A stretch of 30,424 nt of DNA, taken from positions 1 through 30,424 of IMG/VR virus record IMGVR_UViG_3300031758_000378; one strand, given 5' to 3'. A model generated the notes under the pieces. It had not been told where the DNA came from. It did not search any database and saw nothing but the letters and a program-made list of their open reading frames with translations. Source of the stretch: a virus. Shown piece by piece: positions 15,802 through 22,200 of this stretch (positions are counted from its first letter, which is position 1; every line of letters starts with the position of its first letter). A program made the translations under genes and the position numbers.

Positions 15802-15930
15802 ATGTACATAGAGGTAAGCGATACGATAGCAATTATTATCGCATTGACTATCAGCACCACGCTGGTAATCACTACTGCGATTAAAAATGCTAAACTCATG
15901 AAGGCTTTGCGTGAGTTAAATGTCAAATAG
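15802..15930 (+). CDS. Small single-span membrane protein (42 aa)
   Basis: The start at 15802 has GAAAGG eight bases upstream; longer upstream reading would run through the tRNA-like element. Residues about 6-27 (TIAIIIALTISTTLVITTAI) form one membrane segment, followed by a basic helix (KNAKLMKALREL). The last 11 bases overlap the next gene. Likely an inner-membrane early peptide; no family recognised. Confidence 0.6.
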   Translation: MYIEVSDTIAIIIALTISTTLVITTAIKNAKLMKALRELNVK

Positions 15931-16141
15931 AGAGGTTGATTTCGCCAACGATATCATCCTTGCATTAACTCGAGATGAGTTGGAGACGATACGGGAAGCG
16001 TTGCGACAATTCTCTATCAATAATAATCGACATGGGTTTGAGGCGAGAGCCAAGCATGCCGATACCTTGCGGGATAAGATTGTGAATATAATTCTTGATA
16101 GTGTCCAGCAAAGACTTGACAAGTCTAAGGAACTAGTGTAA
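15920..16141 (+). CDS. Small helical early protein (73 aa)
   Basis: Overlaps the membrane-peptide gene by 11 nt. The sequence is charged and entirely helical in appearance (LALTRDELETIREALRQF, then RAKHADTLRDKIVNIILDSV). No cysteine cluster, nuclease or clear helix-turn-helix motif is seen. Function unknown. Confidence 0.6.
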   Translation: MSNREVDFANDIILALTRDELETIREALRQFSINNNRHGFEARAKHADTLRDKIVNIILDSVQQRLDKSKELV

Positions 16142-16151
16142 ATTAGTTCTT
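16128..16151 (+). other. Hairpin at the end of the 73-aa gene
   Basis: GAACTA (16130-16135) pairs with TAGTTC (16144-16149), extendable to 8 bp with a wobble pair. No T-run follows, so it is at most an attenuator or RNA-stability element just before palindrome copy 5. Confidence 0.3.
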
Positions 16152-16169
16152 GTAATGAGATGAACCGCT

Positions 16170-16186
16170 TGTATTAAATTAATACA
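16170..16186. repeat. 17-bp palindrome copy 5
   Basis: Exact copy, ending 25 nt before the amidoligase ATG at 16212 and upstream of its GGAAAGG. Confidence 0.9.
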
Positions 16187-16211
16187 GCGAATAGCACGGA
16201 AAGGATAGGTT

Positions 16212-17435
16212 ATGGACACTATTGATGAGGTAGCAGTCAAGTGTTGTATCGCTTGCAATACCGAGTTAGATAGTTCTGATGCGCTTTATACCCGAGATAA
16301 TGACCCTGTCTGTCAAGATTGCATAAGGATATGCGAGTGTTGCGAGGATATTATCTCTATTGATGATGAGTATAATGATGTAGAGGGTAGACTATGGTGT
16401 CAAAGTTGTACCGAAAATGATGCTCATTGGTGCGACTTGGGCGACCACTACTTTACAGGTTATACTTATGGTACGGATGATTGTAGCGATGTCATGTGTG
16501 AGAGGTGTTATGAACGCAACACTTCTTATTGCGAGGATTGCGACGCTACTTATCTAAATGGTTGCGAATATAATCATGATGAGGAGGATGCTAGACTTAT
16601 ACATGATTATTCATATCGACCTGACCCTATATTTCATAGTTCCGAGGATGAGAATACAAGACTATACTTTGGTATAGAAGTTGAGACGGAAATCCGAGGT
16701 AGTGATTATAGTCAGCGTAGAGTATCTGCCGAGTATGCTGGTATCATATTGGAGAGTGAGAAGTTGGCATACTTAAAGCATGATGGCTCGCTTGAGTGTG
16801 GGTTTGAAATAGTGTCGCATCCTATGACCCATAACTATTTCATGAAGGAAGCCAGTACTTTATGGAATGTAATTACTAAACTCAAAACAGATTACAATAT
16901 GATAGCGTGGGGTACTAAAACTTGCGGACTTCATATTCATATATCTCGTGCTGGGTTTAGTGGTGGTTCTCATCAGCATAGGTTCTTGCAGTTAGTCTAT
17001 AATAACAAGGACTTTTATGAGGCTATGGCTGGTAGGTCATCTAGTCATTGGGCTAAGTTTGATGATGTTAATGACCCAGAAACTGGACGCAAGTCCTTTA
17101 AGCACAAGTTAGACCGAAATGGTTCAGATAGATATTCTGCTGTTAATACTAACAATAGAAATACGCTAGAAATGCGTATCTTTAGAGGTAGTCTTAACCA
17201 TAACTATCTCAAAGCATGTATTGACCTAGCGCATGCCAGCGTTGAGTTCACTCGGGTGATGAGTGTGCCCGAGGTTCGTAATCACAAGTTAGACTGTATT
17301 AATTTAATACAGTATGTCCGAGACAGGGCTGAGTTATATCCTGCTCTCAACTCACGATTAGACAGATTGTCTGATGTGATATCTAGGATAGAGAGGAAAG
17401 AGCATGTGTCTGCTAGTAGTAAGTTCTCCGAATAG
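16212..17435 (+). CDS. Amidoligase-family protein with N-terminal zinc-binding domain (407 aa)
   Basis: Residues 1-125 hold repeated CxxC pairs (near 12/15, 34/37, 63/66, 96/99 and 107/110), a LIM/treble-clef-like zinc region. From about 150 the protein matches the ATP-dependent amidoligase family (COOH-NH2 ligase fold related to glutamine synthetase): YFGIEVETE, HDGSLECGFEIVSHPM, CGLHIHIS, and NTLEMRIFRGSLN, which supply the expected Glu, His and Arg active-site positions. Such enzymes form amide or peptide bonds, using a carboxylate and ATP. The next gene, overlapping by 32 nt, is a glutamine amidotransferase, so ammonia may be the amine donor. The target is unknown; cell-wall peptide or a phage or host protein are candidates. 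A copy of the 17-bp palindrome lies inside the gene at 17295. Confidence 0.82.
   Translation: MDTIDEVAVKCCIACNTELDSSDALYTRDNDPVCQDCIRICECCEDIISIDDEYNDVEGRLWCQSCTENDAHWCDLGDHYFTGYTYGTDDCSDVMCERCYERNTSYCEDCDATYLNGCEYNHDEEDARLIHDYSYRPDPIFHSSEDENTRLYFGIEVETEIRGSDYSQRRVSAEYAGIILESEKLAYLKHDGSLECGFEIVSHPMTHNYFMKEASTLWNVITKLKTDYNMIAWGTKTCGLHIHISRAGFSGGSHQHRFLQLVYNNKDFYEAMAGRSSSHWAKFDDVNDPETGRKSFKHKLDRNGSDRYSAVNTNNRNTLEMRIFRGSLNHNYLKACIDLAHASVEFTRVMSVPEVRNHKLDCINLIQYVRDRAELYPALNSRLDRLSDVISRIERKEHVSASSKFSE
17295..17311. repeat. 17-bp palindrome copy 6, inside the amidoligase gene
   Basis: TGTATTAATTTAATACA, the same dyad read from the other strand (central T). It is kept intact while encoding Cys-Ile-Asn-Leu-Ile-Gln, about 110 nt before the amidotransferase start. 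Confidence 0.9.
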
Positions 17436-18237
17436 CACGCCACGCAAGAAGGACTTAGAGTGTGCTTCTTGCAACAATCCGCATGGCTTTGGCTATGCTG
17501 TAATTGCTGGTAATAAAATTATTACTGGCAAGGGTATGTCCTCTAAGAAAATTATCAAAGAGTTCTTAGAAGTGCGTAAGAAGTACCCAAAGAGTTATGC
17601 CATGTTTCATGCTAGGTTTGCTACGCATGGCGTAAAGAATGATGACAACTGCCATCCTTTCAAGGTTGGTGGTAGTGAACTGACATACCTTGCACACAAT
17701 GGTGTGCTAAGTGTGGACATACCTGCCAATGATATGCGTAGTGATACTCGTATCTTTGCCGAGGATATCTTGCCTGCTATGGGTGGTATTACTGCACTAG
17801 ATAATACTAACCTATATCGTATGATAGAAGGCTGGGCTAGTGGTAGCAAGATTGCAGTATTTACGCTAGACCCTAAGGCTGAGTATGACTGCTACATTAT
17901 CAACGAGGACTTAGGTCATTGGGATAATGCTGGCAACTGGTGGTCTAATGATGGCTACAAGCAAAATGCATGGACTAACTTATTCAAGAAGGGCGACGAA
18001 TACTATGACACACTAGACCCAATGGGTGATGATGGCTATGCTTGCATGATGTGTGGCACAGCAGTAAGTGATGATGATAATCCATATTATTGCTTCTCTT
18101 GTGGCTCATGCTTTGATTGCAGTATGATAGTCAATGACAGTTGCCTATGCTGGTCTCCTGAGATGGAGAAGTGGAGTTCCAGCCAACACAAACAATCGAC
18201 GGGAGTATACAATGGACAATATGACTTTGGCTTCTAA
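17404..18237 (+). CDS. Class II glutamine amidotransferase with C-terminal zinc-like cluster (277 aa)
   Basis: Met1 is followed by Cys2, the N-terminal nucleophile of Ntn-type glutaminases. Further class II marks: NPHGFGYAV (25-33), Arg71 and His75 in FHARFATHG, and Asn99-Gly100 in AHNG, at spacings like those in GlmS and PurF. It hydrolyses glutamine to glutamate and ammonia. Residues about 213-255 add a Cys-rich zinc-ribbon-like tail (CMMCG, CFSCGSCFDC), echoing the zinc region of the amidoligase. The start has GAGAGGAAAG and overlaps the amidoligase by 32 nt, so the pair probably forms a complex that uses the released ammonia or remodels glutamine-containing substrates. Confidence 0.85.
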   Translation: MCLLVVSSPNSTPRKKDLECASCNNPHGFGYAVIAGNKIITGKGMSSKKIIKEFLEVRKKYPKSYAMFHARFATHGVKNDDNCHPFKVGGSELTYLAHNGVLSVDIPANDMRSDTRIFAEDILPAMGGITALDNTNLYRMIEGWASGSKIAVFTLDPKAEYDCYIINEDLGHWDNAGNWWSNDGYKQNAWTNLFKKGDEYYDTLDPMGDDGYACMMCGTAVSDDDNPYYCFSCGSCFDCSMIVNDSCLCWSPEMEKWSSSQHKQSTGVYNGQYDFGF

Positions 18238-18349
18238 AGAGGAAGTCAGAAAAATAATTATAGAGTTAATCTCTATCGCCAAAACCATTGACGAGAGAGA
18301 TGACAATATAGTTGCACGAGCAAGACTACTATTGCAAGATTTGCAGTAG
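18212..18349 (+). CDS. Small helical early protein (45 aa)
   Basis: ATG 18212 has GGGAG six bases upstream and lies inside the end of the amidotransferase gene (26-nt overlap). MDNMTLASKEEVRKIIIEL... is one long charged helix to the end (ARARLLLQDLQ). Function unknown; the coupling suggests expression with the amidotransferase. Confidence 0.5.
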   Translation: MDNMTLASKEEVRKIIIELISIAKTIDERDDNIVARARLLLQDLQ

Positions 18350-18366
18350 TGTATTAAATTAATACA
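18350..18366. repeat. 17-bp palindrome copy 7
   Basis: Exact copy starting at the base after the preceding stop codon. Its last bases abut GGAGG, and it ends 10 nt before the ATG at 18377, so a bound protein or RNA fold here would cover the ribosome site. Confidence 0.9.
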
Positions 18367-18376
18367 GGAGGATAGC

Positions 18377-18604
18377 ATGAAGTTAAAAGTACATCATCCT
18401 AGTGGGGATGTAATAGCAGAGGTATATGATTATGCTGCTGGCGCATTACTGATGAGTCTGTACGGAGATGGCTCTTATATTACTTATAAAGGGGCATCAG
18501 TATGGGAGGAAGGCACAGATGGCGAGGGTGCTGAAAGTTATGACACTACAAGTATGGTAATAGACTCTAGATTAATTAGCATGGGGGTGCAAGTTGACGG
18601 CTGA
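18377..18604 (+). CDS. Small early protein, unknown (75 aa)
   Basis: Follows GGAGG directly after palindrome copy 7. The sequence looks beta-rich at first (MKLKVHHPSGDVIAEVYDY) and acidic in the middle. No known motif. It overlaps the next gene by 11 nt. Confidence 0.55.
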   Translation: MKLKVHHPSGDVIAEVYDYAAGALLMSLYGDGSYITYKGASVWEEGTDGEGAESYDTTSMVIDSRLISMGVQVDG

Positions 18605-18854
18605 AGTGACTCGTGAGGAAATATTAAACAAATACATGGTTCAATCAACTGGTATAGCCACAACTGGCTGGACTAAGTATATTAGATTACATACTGGCGC
18701 AATCAATGGCGAGTATACTGGTAGGCTACATTGGGATTCTAATGATGGCTATACAATGTTTTGGGACAATGATAGAGCACCTAAGGAAGCATATCGTCCT
18801 GAGTTTGAATATATATTAGATTCGATTACGGAGGGTAGTAATGCAAATAACTGA
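18594..18854 (+). CDS. Small early protein, unknown (86 aa)
   Basis: The likely start is TTG 18594 with GGGGGTG upstream. The product (MTAEVTREEILNKYMVQSTG...) has Trp/Tyr-rich beta-like segments (GRLHWDSNDGYTMFWD). It has no recognised family. It overlaps both neighbours by a few bases, as expected for a coupled early operon. Confidence 0.5.
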   Translation: MTAEVTREEILNKYMVQSTGIATTGWTKYIRLHTGAINGEYTGRLHWDSNDGYTMFWDNDRAPKEAYRPEFEYILDSITEGSNANN

Positions 18855-18987
18855 TGAAGTACTATGGGAAATAAAAATCAGGAAGTTAGATGTAGGCGAT
18901 ATGGGCGATGAAGAAATCAAAACCCTGCAATCAGAACTCACTAGTGCTGTACAAAGAGTACTTTGGGAGTATAGAATACATAACTAA
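18841..18987 (+). CDS. Small acidic/helical early protein (48 aa)
   Basis: ATG 18841 follows GGAGGG at six bases and overlaps the previous gene by 14 nt. MQITDEVLWEIKIRKLD... is a charged helical peptide ending VLWEYRIHN. It stops just before palindrome copy 8. Function unknown. Confidence 0.5.
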   Translation: MQITDEVLWEIKIRKLDVGDMGDEEIKTLQSELTSAVQRVLWEYRIHN

Positions 18988-18988
18988 C

Positions 18989-19005
18989 TGTATTAAATTA
19001 ATACA
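18989..19005. repeat. 17-bp palindrome copy 8
   Basis: Exact copy in the short gap after the 48-aa gene, 14 nt before the GTG at 19020 and next to its AAGGAGG. Confidence 0.9.
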
Positions 19006-19019
19006 TTAAGGAGGATAGC

Positions 19020-19169
19020 GTGAGAACAAGTAAAGAAGTTAGAGATGAACTTGATGATATCAAGCGCAACTACGGTAGAGATGATACTCAATATACGGAA
19101 GAAGTAGCGGGATGGGTTGAGGCTTTAGAGTGGGTGCTATCCGATTATAAAGGAGATGAGTATGAGTGA
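19020..19169 (+). CDS. Small early protein, GTG start (49 aa)
   Basis: GTG 19020 is supported by AAGGAGG at ideal spacing. The sequence (MRTSKEVRDELDDIKRNYG...) is acidic and helical with two Trp residues in GWVEALEWVL. It overlaps the next gene by 8 nt. No family recognised. Confidence 0.55.
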   Translation: MRTSKEVRDELDDIKRNYGRDDTQYTEEVAGWVEALEWVLSDYKGDEYE

Positions 19170-19287
19170 GCCAATGTATCTAATGGGTGATGATTATGCA
19201 CTTGGTATTAATCAAACCTGTGATGACTGTGATGAAACAAAATGTATATGCTTCGAATCGGATAGGATGTGGGAGGATGATGTATGA
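19162..19287 (+). CDS. Small Cys-motif protein coupled to the WhiB gene (41 aa)
   Basis: ATG 19162 follows AAAGGAG. The short acidic product has CDDC and then C-x-C (CDDCDETKCIC), enough for one zinc or iron site. Its stop overlaps the WhiB start as ATGA. It may be a metal-binding partner or simply a small coupled peptide; unknown. Confidence 0.55.
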   Translation: MSEPMYLMGDDYALGINQTCDDCDETKCICFESDRMWEDDV

Positions 19288-19634
19288 TAGGCAACTGTAC
19301 TAATGATGCTAATCCTGATTGGTGGTTCCCTGAACTACCTCGTAATAGGATTAGTAGAGATAGGCTAGAAGTAATTACTAAACAGACCAAGTATGCGCTA
19401 CAATTATGCTCCTCATGCCCAATTAAAAATGAGTGTTTGGCTGAGGGCATGAAGACTGAAGAGATGCGTGGGACTGTAATTGGTTGGGGTAATCTACCAT
19501 TTGGAATATGGGGTGGTACTATGCCTTATGAAAGACTAGAGAAGGTTGGTATTACCCCTCGCACCAGTAGCGGTGAGGCGGTAAAGAAAGCCTTTGCACT
19601 CAAGAACCAAATGGGACAACTGTTAGGAAGGTAG
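19284..19634 (+). CDS. WhiB-family [4Fe-4S] transcription factor (116 aa)
   Basis: The four cluster cysteines are C5, C42, C45 and C51 (CSSCPIKNEC), and the G-I-W-G-G turn is at 74-78. WWFPE near the N-terminus and the basic C-terminus also suit the family. WhiB-like proteins bind the primary sigma factor and DNA and are confined to actinobacteria and their phages. Phage copies such as TM4 gp49 affect host septation and superinfection. This protein probably redirects host transcription early in infection and is the strongest evidence for an actinobacterial host. Translation is coupled by an ATGA overlap. Confidence 0.93.
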   Translation: MIGNCTNDANPDWWFPELPRNRISRDRLEVITKQTKYALQLCSSCPIKNECLAEGMKTEEMRGTVIGWGNLPFGIWGGTMPYERLEKVGITPRTSSGEAVKKAFALKNQMGQLLGR

Positions 19635-19637
19635 AGC

Positions 19638-20021
19638 ATGAGGAAAAGACTGATACTGTTATTAGTTATATTAATAACTTTATTACACCTTGTACCAACT
19701 AGCAATATAGAGAAAGAAACTAAACGTGAGTGGACTGTCGAGGATAGTAAAAACTATGCTAAGGATAGTTTAGTTGCGTGGCAACAACATCAATGGGAAT
19801 GTTTGGATAAATTGTGGACCAAGGAATCTAACTGGAGACCTGAAGCCTACAATAAGGTTAAGGTGATGGGTAAAAATGCTGGTGGTATTCCGCAGATATT
19901 AGGACTTTCACCCGACACAAACCCACCATCGCAAATTGACCGAGGACTCGCTTATATCACCCATCGATACGGGACTCCATGCATGGCGTGGAAATTCTGG
20001 CAAAAGAATAGGTGGTACTAA
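19638..20021 (+). CDS. Secreted or membrane-anchored lytic-transglycosylase-like protein (127 aa)
   Basis: Residues 1-20 (MRKRLILLLVILITLLHLVP) form a signal peptide or membrane anchor. The remainder resembles actinobacterial SLT-type domains: WECLDKLWTKESNWRPEAYN with likely catalytic Glu63, then AGGIPQI, a QIDRGLAYI helix and RYGTPCMAWKFW ending WY. The two cysteines (55 and about 115) may form a disulfide outside the cell. It would cleave or remodel peptidoglycan from the periplasmic side. It lies among early genes, far from the lysis cassette, so superinfection control, wall weakening or spread of phage products are possible roles. Confidence 0.75.
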   Translation: MRKRLILLLVILITLLHLVPTSNIEKETKREWTVEDSKNYAKDSLVAWQQHQWECLDKLWTKESNWRPEAYNKVKVMGKNAGGIPQILGLSPDTNPPSQIDRGLAYITHRYGTPCMAWKFWQKNRWY

Positions 20022-20197
20022 TGCCCAACTATGAATACAAATGTAGTAGTTGTGGCACATCAGAAGAACATTATAGAAATGTTGATGATAGGGATGATGT
20101 GCCTAATTGCCAATACTGTACAAAGCCAACAATACGAGTAATTAATGCAGTTCCGTTTAAATTAAAAGGGACTGGATTCTATTCAACAGGAGGATAA
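20021..20197 (+). CDS. FmdB-type zinc ribbon protein (58 aa)
   Basis: The start at 20021 (MPNYEYKCSSCG) shares a TAATG overlap with the transglycosylase gene. The protein has CxxCG near the N-terminus and CQYC about 20 residues on. The tail PFKLKGTGFYSTGG is typical of FmdB-like zinc-ribbon proteins. Such proteins bind zinc and are thought to be regulatory; the precise role is unknown. Confidence 0.75.
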   Translation: MPNYEYKCSSCGTSEEHYRNVDDRDDVPNCQYCTKPTIRVINAVPFKLKGTGFYSTGG

Positions 20198-20317
20198 ATG
20201 GACGAATCTAAAGAAGATATGGCACTTAGAGAGCAATTGATTGCTGATATTATGCATTCAATAAGTATTATCAACAGTAATATTGAGGAGTTGAAAAAAG
20301 ATGCAAAAGAATTCTAA
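20198..20317 (+). CDS. Small helical peptide (39 aa)
   Basis: ATG 20198 follows AGGAGG. MDESKEDMALREQLIADIM... forms a single acidic helix. It overlaps the nuclease gene by 17 nt. Function unknown. Confidence 0.5.
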   Translation: MDESKEDMALREQLIADIMHSISIINSNIEELKKDAKEF

Positions 20318-20738
20318 CTGGGATATAGATTTACGTGATGGAGAAGCAGGTGAAAGTAAAATTGCTGACCTGTTGCGTATGGATACTATAGAAGTTAAAA
20401 CAGATAGGCGTTGGATAGAGACAGGCAACTTATTTATCGAGGAGTCTTGTTTTTATCAAGGAAGTGGACAATGGGAACCATCAGGATTATCAGTAAGCAA
20501 GGCTACCCATTGGGCTTTCATAATCGAGGGTAATGTAATCATAGTTCCAAGAGACCATTTGATAAATGTGGTTAGGGACTACGGAAAACCTATTGAGAAT
20601 AAACAACCACCTAATCAATCTAAAGGACACTTGATTACTCCAGCGCAGTTAATTAATTACGTTAGGGTAAAGAATGAGGAGTTCGATAGAGCAGGGGAAG
20701 CATACAAGAACTACATGGAACAGGAGTATCCGATTTGA
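20301..20738 (+). CDS. PD-(D/E)XK-type nuclease candidate (145 aa)
   Basis: An N-terminal helix with GEAGESKIADLL is followed by DTIEVKTDRRWIETGN, which supplies the Asp and Glu-x-Lys of a PD-(D/E)XK active site. LFIEE and the late SKATHWAFI complete the usual core. Such small phage nucleases act on DNA ends, junctions or host DNA. It is the last plus-strand gene and converges on the sigma-like gene 11 bp away. The family is inferred from motif order. Confidence 0.65.
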   Translation: MQKNSNWDIDLRDGEAGESKIADLLRMDTIEVKTDRRWIETGNLFIEESCFYQGSGQWEPSGLSVSKATHWAFIIEGNVIIVPRDHLINVVRDYGKPIENKQPPNQSKGHLITPAQLINYVRVKNEEFDRAGEAYKNYMEQEYPI

Positions 20739-20749
20739 TTGAGAAGATT

Positions 20750-21463
20750 TTAATCATCTTCAAGCCTATCGTTGTTCCTCTCCTCATTATCATGTTCACC
20801 ATCTACGGCTGGATTCTCGCTGTTGGTATCTTCAACTTTTTCTTCGATGTCTTTGTCTAACCAAGGACGGAAACCACCAACTCGATTAATTAATTTCTTT
20901 ATAGCACGGTTGTGACGCATGCGAGCAGCGTCTTCGCTACCTAAACTCATCTCAGTAGCGATGGCGTTGTAGTCAAAAGACTCGGCGTACTTATAAAACA
21001 GTACAGTCCTATCCTCTGTATTGAGTTTATTGTACGCCTTGTCTATTTCAATCATCATCACCATCATATTACCACCCTCGGCAGGGGCAGGTGGCTTGCC
21101 TGGACCAGCAAGATTTAACTTATGAGCAACGCCTATCTCGCCACGAATTACTGCTGGCAATAAAGCCTCAATCATGGCGGCATCATAATAAAATACATCT
21201 GATGTTTCATAGCCAACTGACTTGGCTTTCCATTTCTGGCAATAATCTAATGCATCATTACGTAAAGAGCGATAGATTAAATTCTTAGCATCTTTTTCCC
21301 CAATAGATTCCCACTCATTTAATTTGTTAGGATGTTCCACAAACCATTGGTAGAGGGATTGTCTTATATCATCCAACTCTACCATGTCATACTTCTTGTG
21401 GTACTCAGTAGATACTGCTTGTACAATGTAGTCCCACTTCTTAATTTTTTCCCACTCCATCAT
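20750..21463 (-). CDS. Sigma-70-like / sigma-factor-type DNA-binding protein (237 aa)
   Basis: The start at 21463 uses an ATGA overlap with the phosphoesterase gene. The N-terminal part has helices with aromatic and acidic content (VELDDIRQSLYQWFVEH, LIYRSLRNDALDYCQKW) like sigma region 2. The C-terminal half has a region 4 helix-turn-helix (RTVLFYKYAESFDYNAIATEM...RMRHNRAIKKLI). The last ~45 residues are very acidic and probably disordered. It may direct host RNA polymerase to phage middle or late promoters, or act as a regulator only. It is the last gene of the replication operon. Confidence 0.7.
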   Translation of the reverse strand: MMEWEKIKKWDYIVQAVSTEYHKKYDMVELDDIRQSLYQWFVEHPNKLNEWESIGEKDAKNLIYRSLRNDALDYCQKWKAKSVGYETSDVFYYDAAMIEALLPAVIRGEIGVAHKLNLAGPGKPPAPAEGGNMMVMMIEIDKAYNKLNTEDRTVLFYKYAESFDYNAIATEMSLGSEDAARMRHNRAIKKLINRVGGFRPWLDKDIEEKVEDTNSENPAVDGEHDNEERNNDRLEDD

Positions 21464-22200
21464 TTCCAAACCTTTCCGTCAAATACAAATGAGCCATCCA
21501 TATTGACTGGAACAAGGTGAGGTACAACTTTATTGCCATCAACATACAAGACTCCAAAGCCTTTATGCCATGTGAATAGTCCGCCACGAATATACTTAGC
21601 GAACTTAAAGTCCATTAAACAGCCGACTTCCATACCCCAAATCGTTCTAGGATTACCGCCAAAATATGACTGTGTGTAATGAGTCAAGCCCATACGGTGC
21701 GTGTGTCCACAGACTACGCTAAGTCCTGCACGTTTTGCTAGACCCAATGCGGTAGCACCAGAGGTGGGCTGCACGTTACCTTCATCACCATGCAGTAGCA
21801 ACCAATTAGGTGCTAGTTCGTATGGCTTCTCATGATAGGTGATACCTAAGTTATCTAACTTCAAGAAATTCTTTAACTCAAGTTCGGGCAGACCAGCAAG
21901 CCCTGGTGCTCTCATTTTAATGGTGTTAAATAATCTATCTGTGTGATTACTGCGAATCATATGTTTAATCTTTAATGACTCAAGCACACGATAGGTTTCA
22001 TCTCTATCGTTACCAATAGATTTTTCGTGTTCTAACTCGGTGCCTTTACTCCATTTTGAAATCGTCTGCATATCCATTTCATCTCCCACCGATACGACTT
22101 CATCAGGCTTGTAAGATTTAATGAAGCGAGACAATACAGAGACTGCCTTTTTATCGTGATAAGGTACTTGTAAATCTGACACACAGACTATGATTTTCAT
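21460..22200 (-). CDS. Calcineurin-like metallophosphoesterase (246 aa)
   Basis: Metal-binding motifs in order: SDLQVPYHD (residues 8-16), GDEMD (about 39), SNHTD (about 84), LLLHGDEG and CGHTH. These give the two-metal site of the family. Substrate is unknown; nucleic-acid ends or nucleotides are plausible given neighbours. ATGA overlaps join it to the HNH gene before and the sigma-like gene after. Confidence 0.88.
   Translation of the reverse strand: MKIIVCVSDLQVPYHDKKAVSVLSRFIKSYKPDEVVSVGDEMDMQTISKWSKGTELEHEKSIGNDRDETYRVLESLKIKHMIRSNHTDRLFNTIKMRAPGLAGLPELELKNFLKLDNLGITYHEKPYELAPNWLLLHGDEGNVQPTSGATALGLAKRAGLSVVCGHTHRMGLTHYTQSYFGGNPRTIWGMEVGCLMDFKFAKYIRGGLFTWHKGFGVLYVDGNKVVPHLVPVNMDGSFVFDGKVWK

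Noticed and set aside
15655-15930. Longer 91-aa reading of the small membrane-protein gene
   Set aside because: It would run through the tRNA-like element and palindrome and has no ribosome site, while ATG 15802 has a good one.
14393-19005. CRISPR-like array from the repeated 17-mer
   Set aside because: Spacing is irregular (from 80 to over 1600 bp), the intervals contain genes, and no cas genes are present.
20743-20761. Terminator hairpin between the converging nuclease and sigma-like genes
   Set aside because: Only a 6-bp AT-rich stem (GAAGAT/ATCTTC) without a T-run, and it lies within the end of the sigma-like gene.
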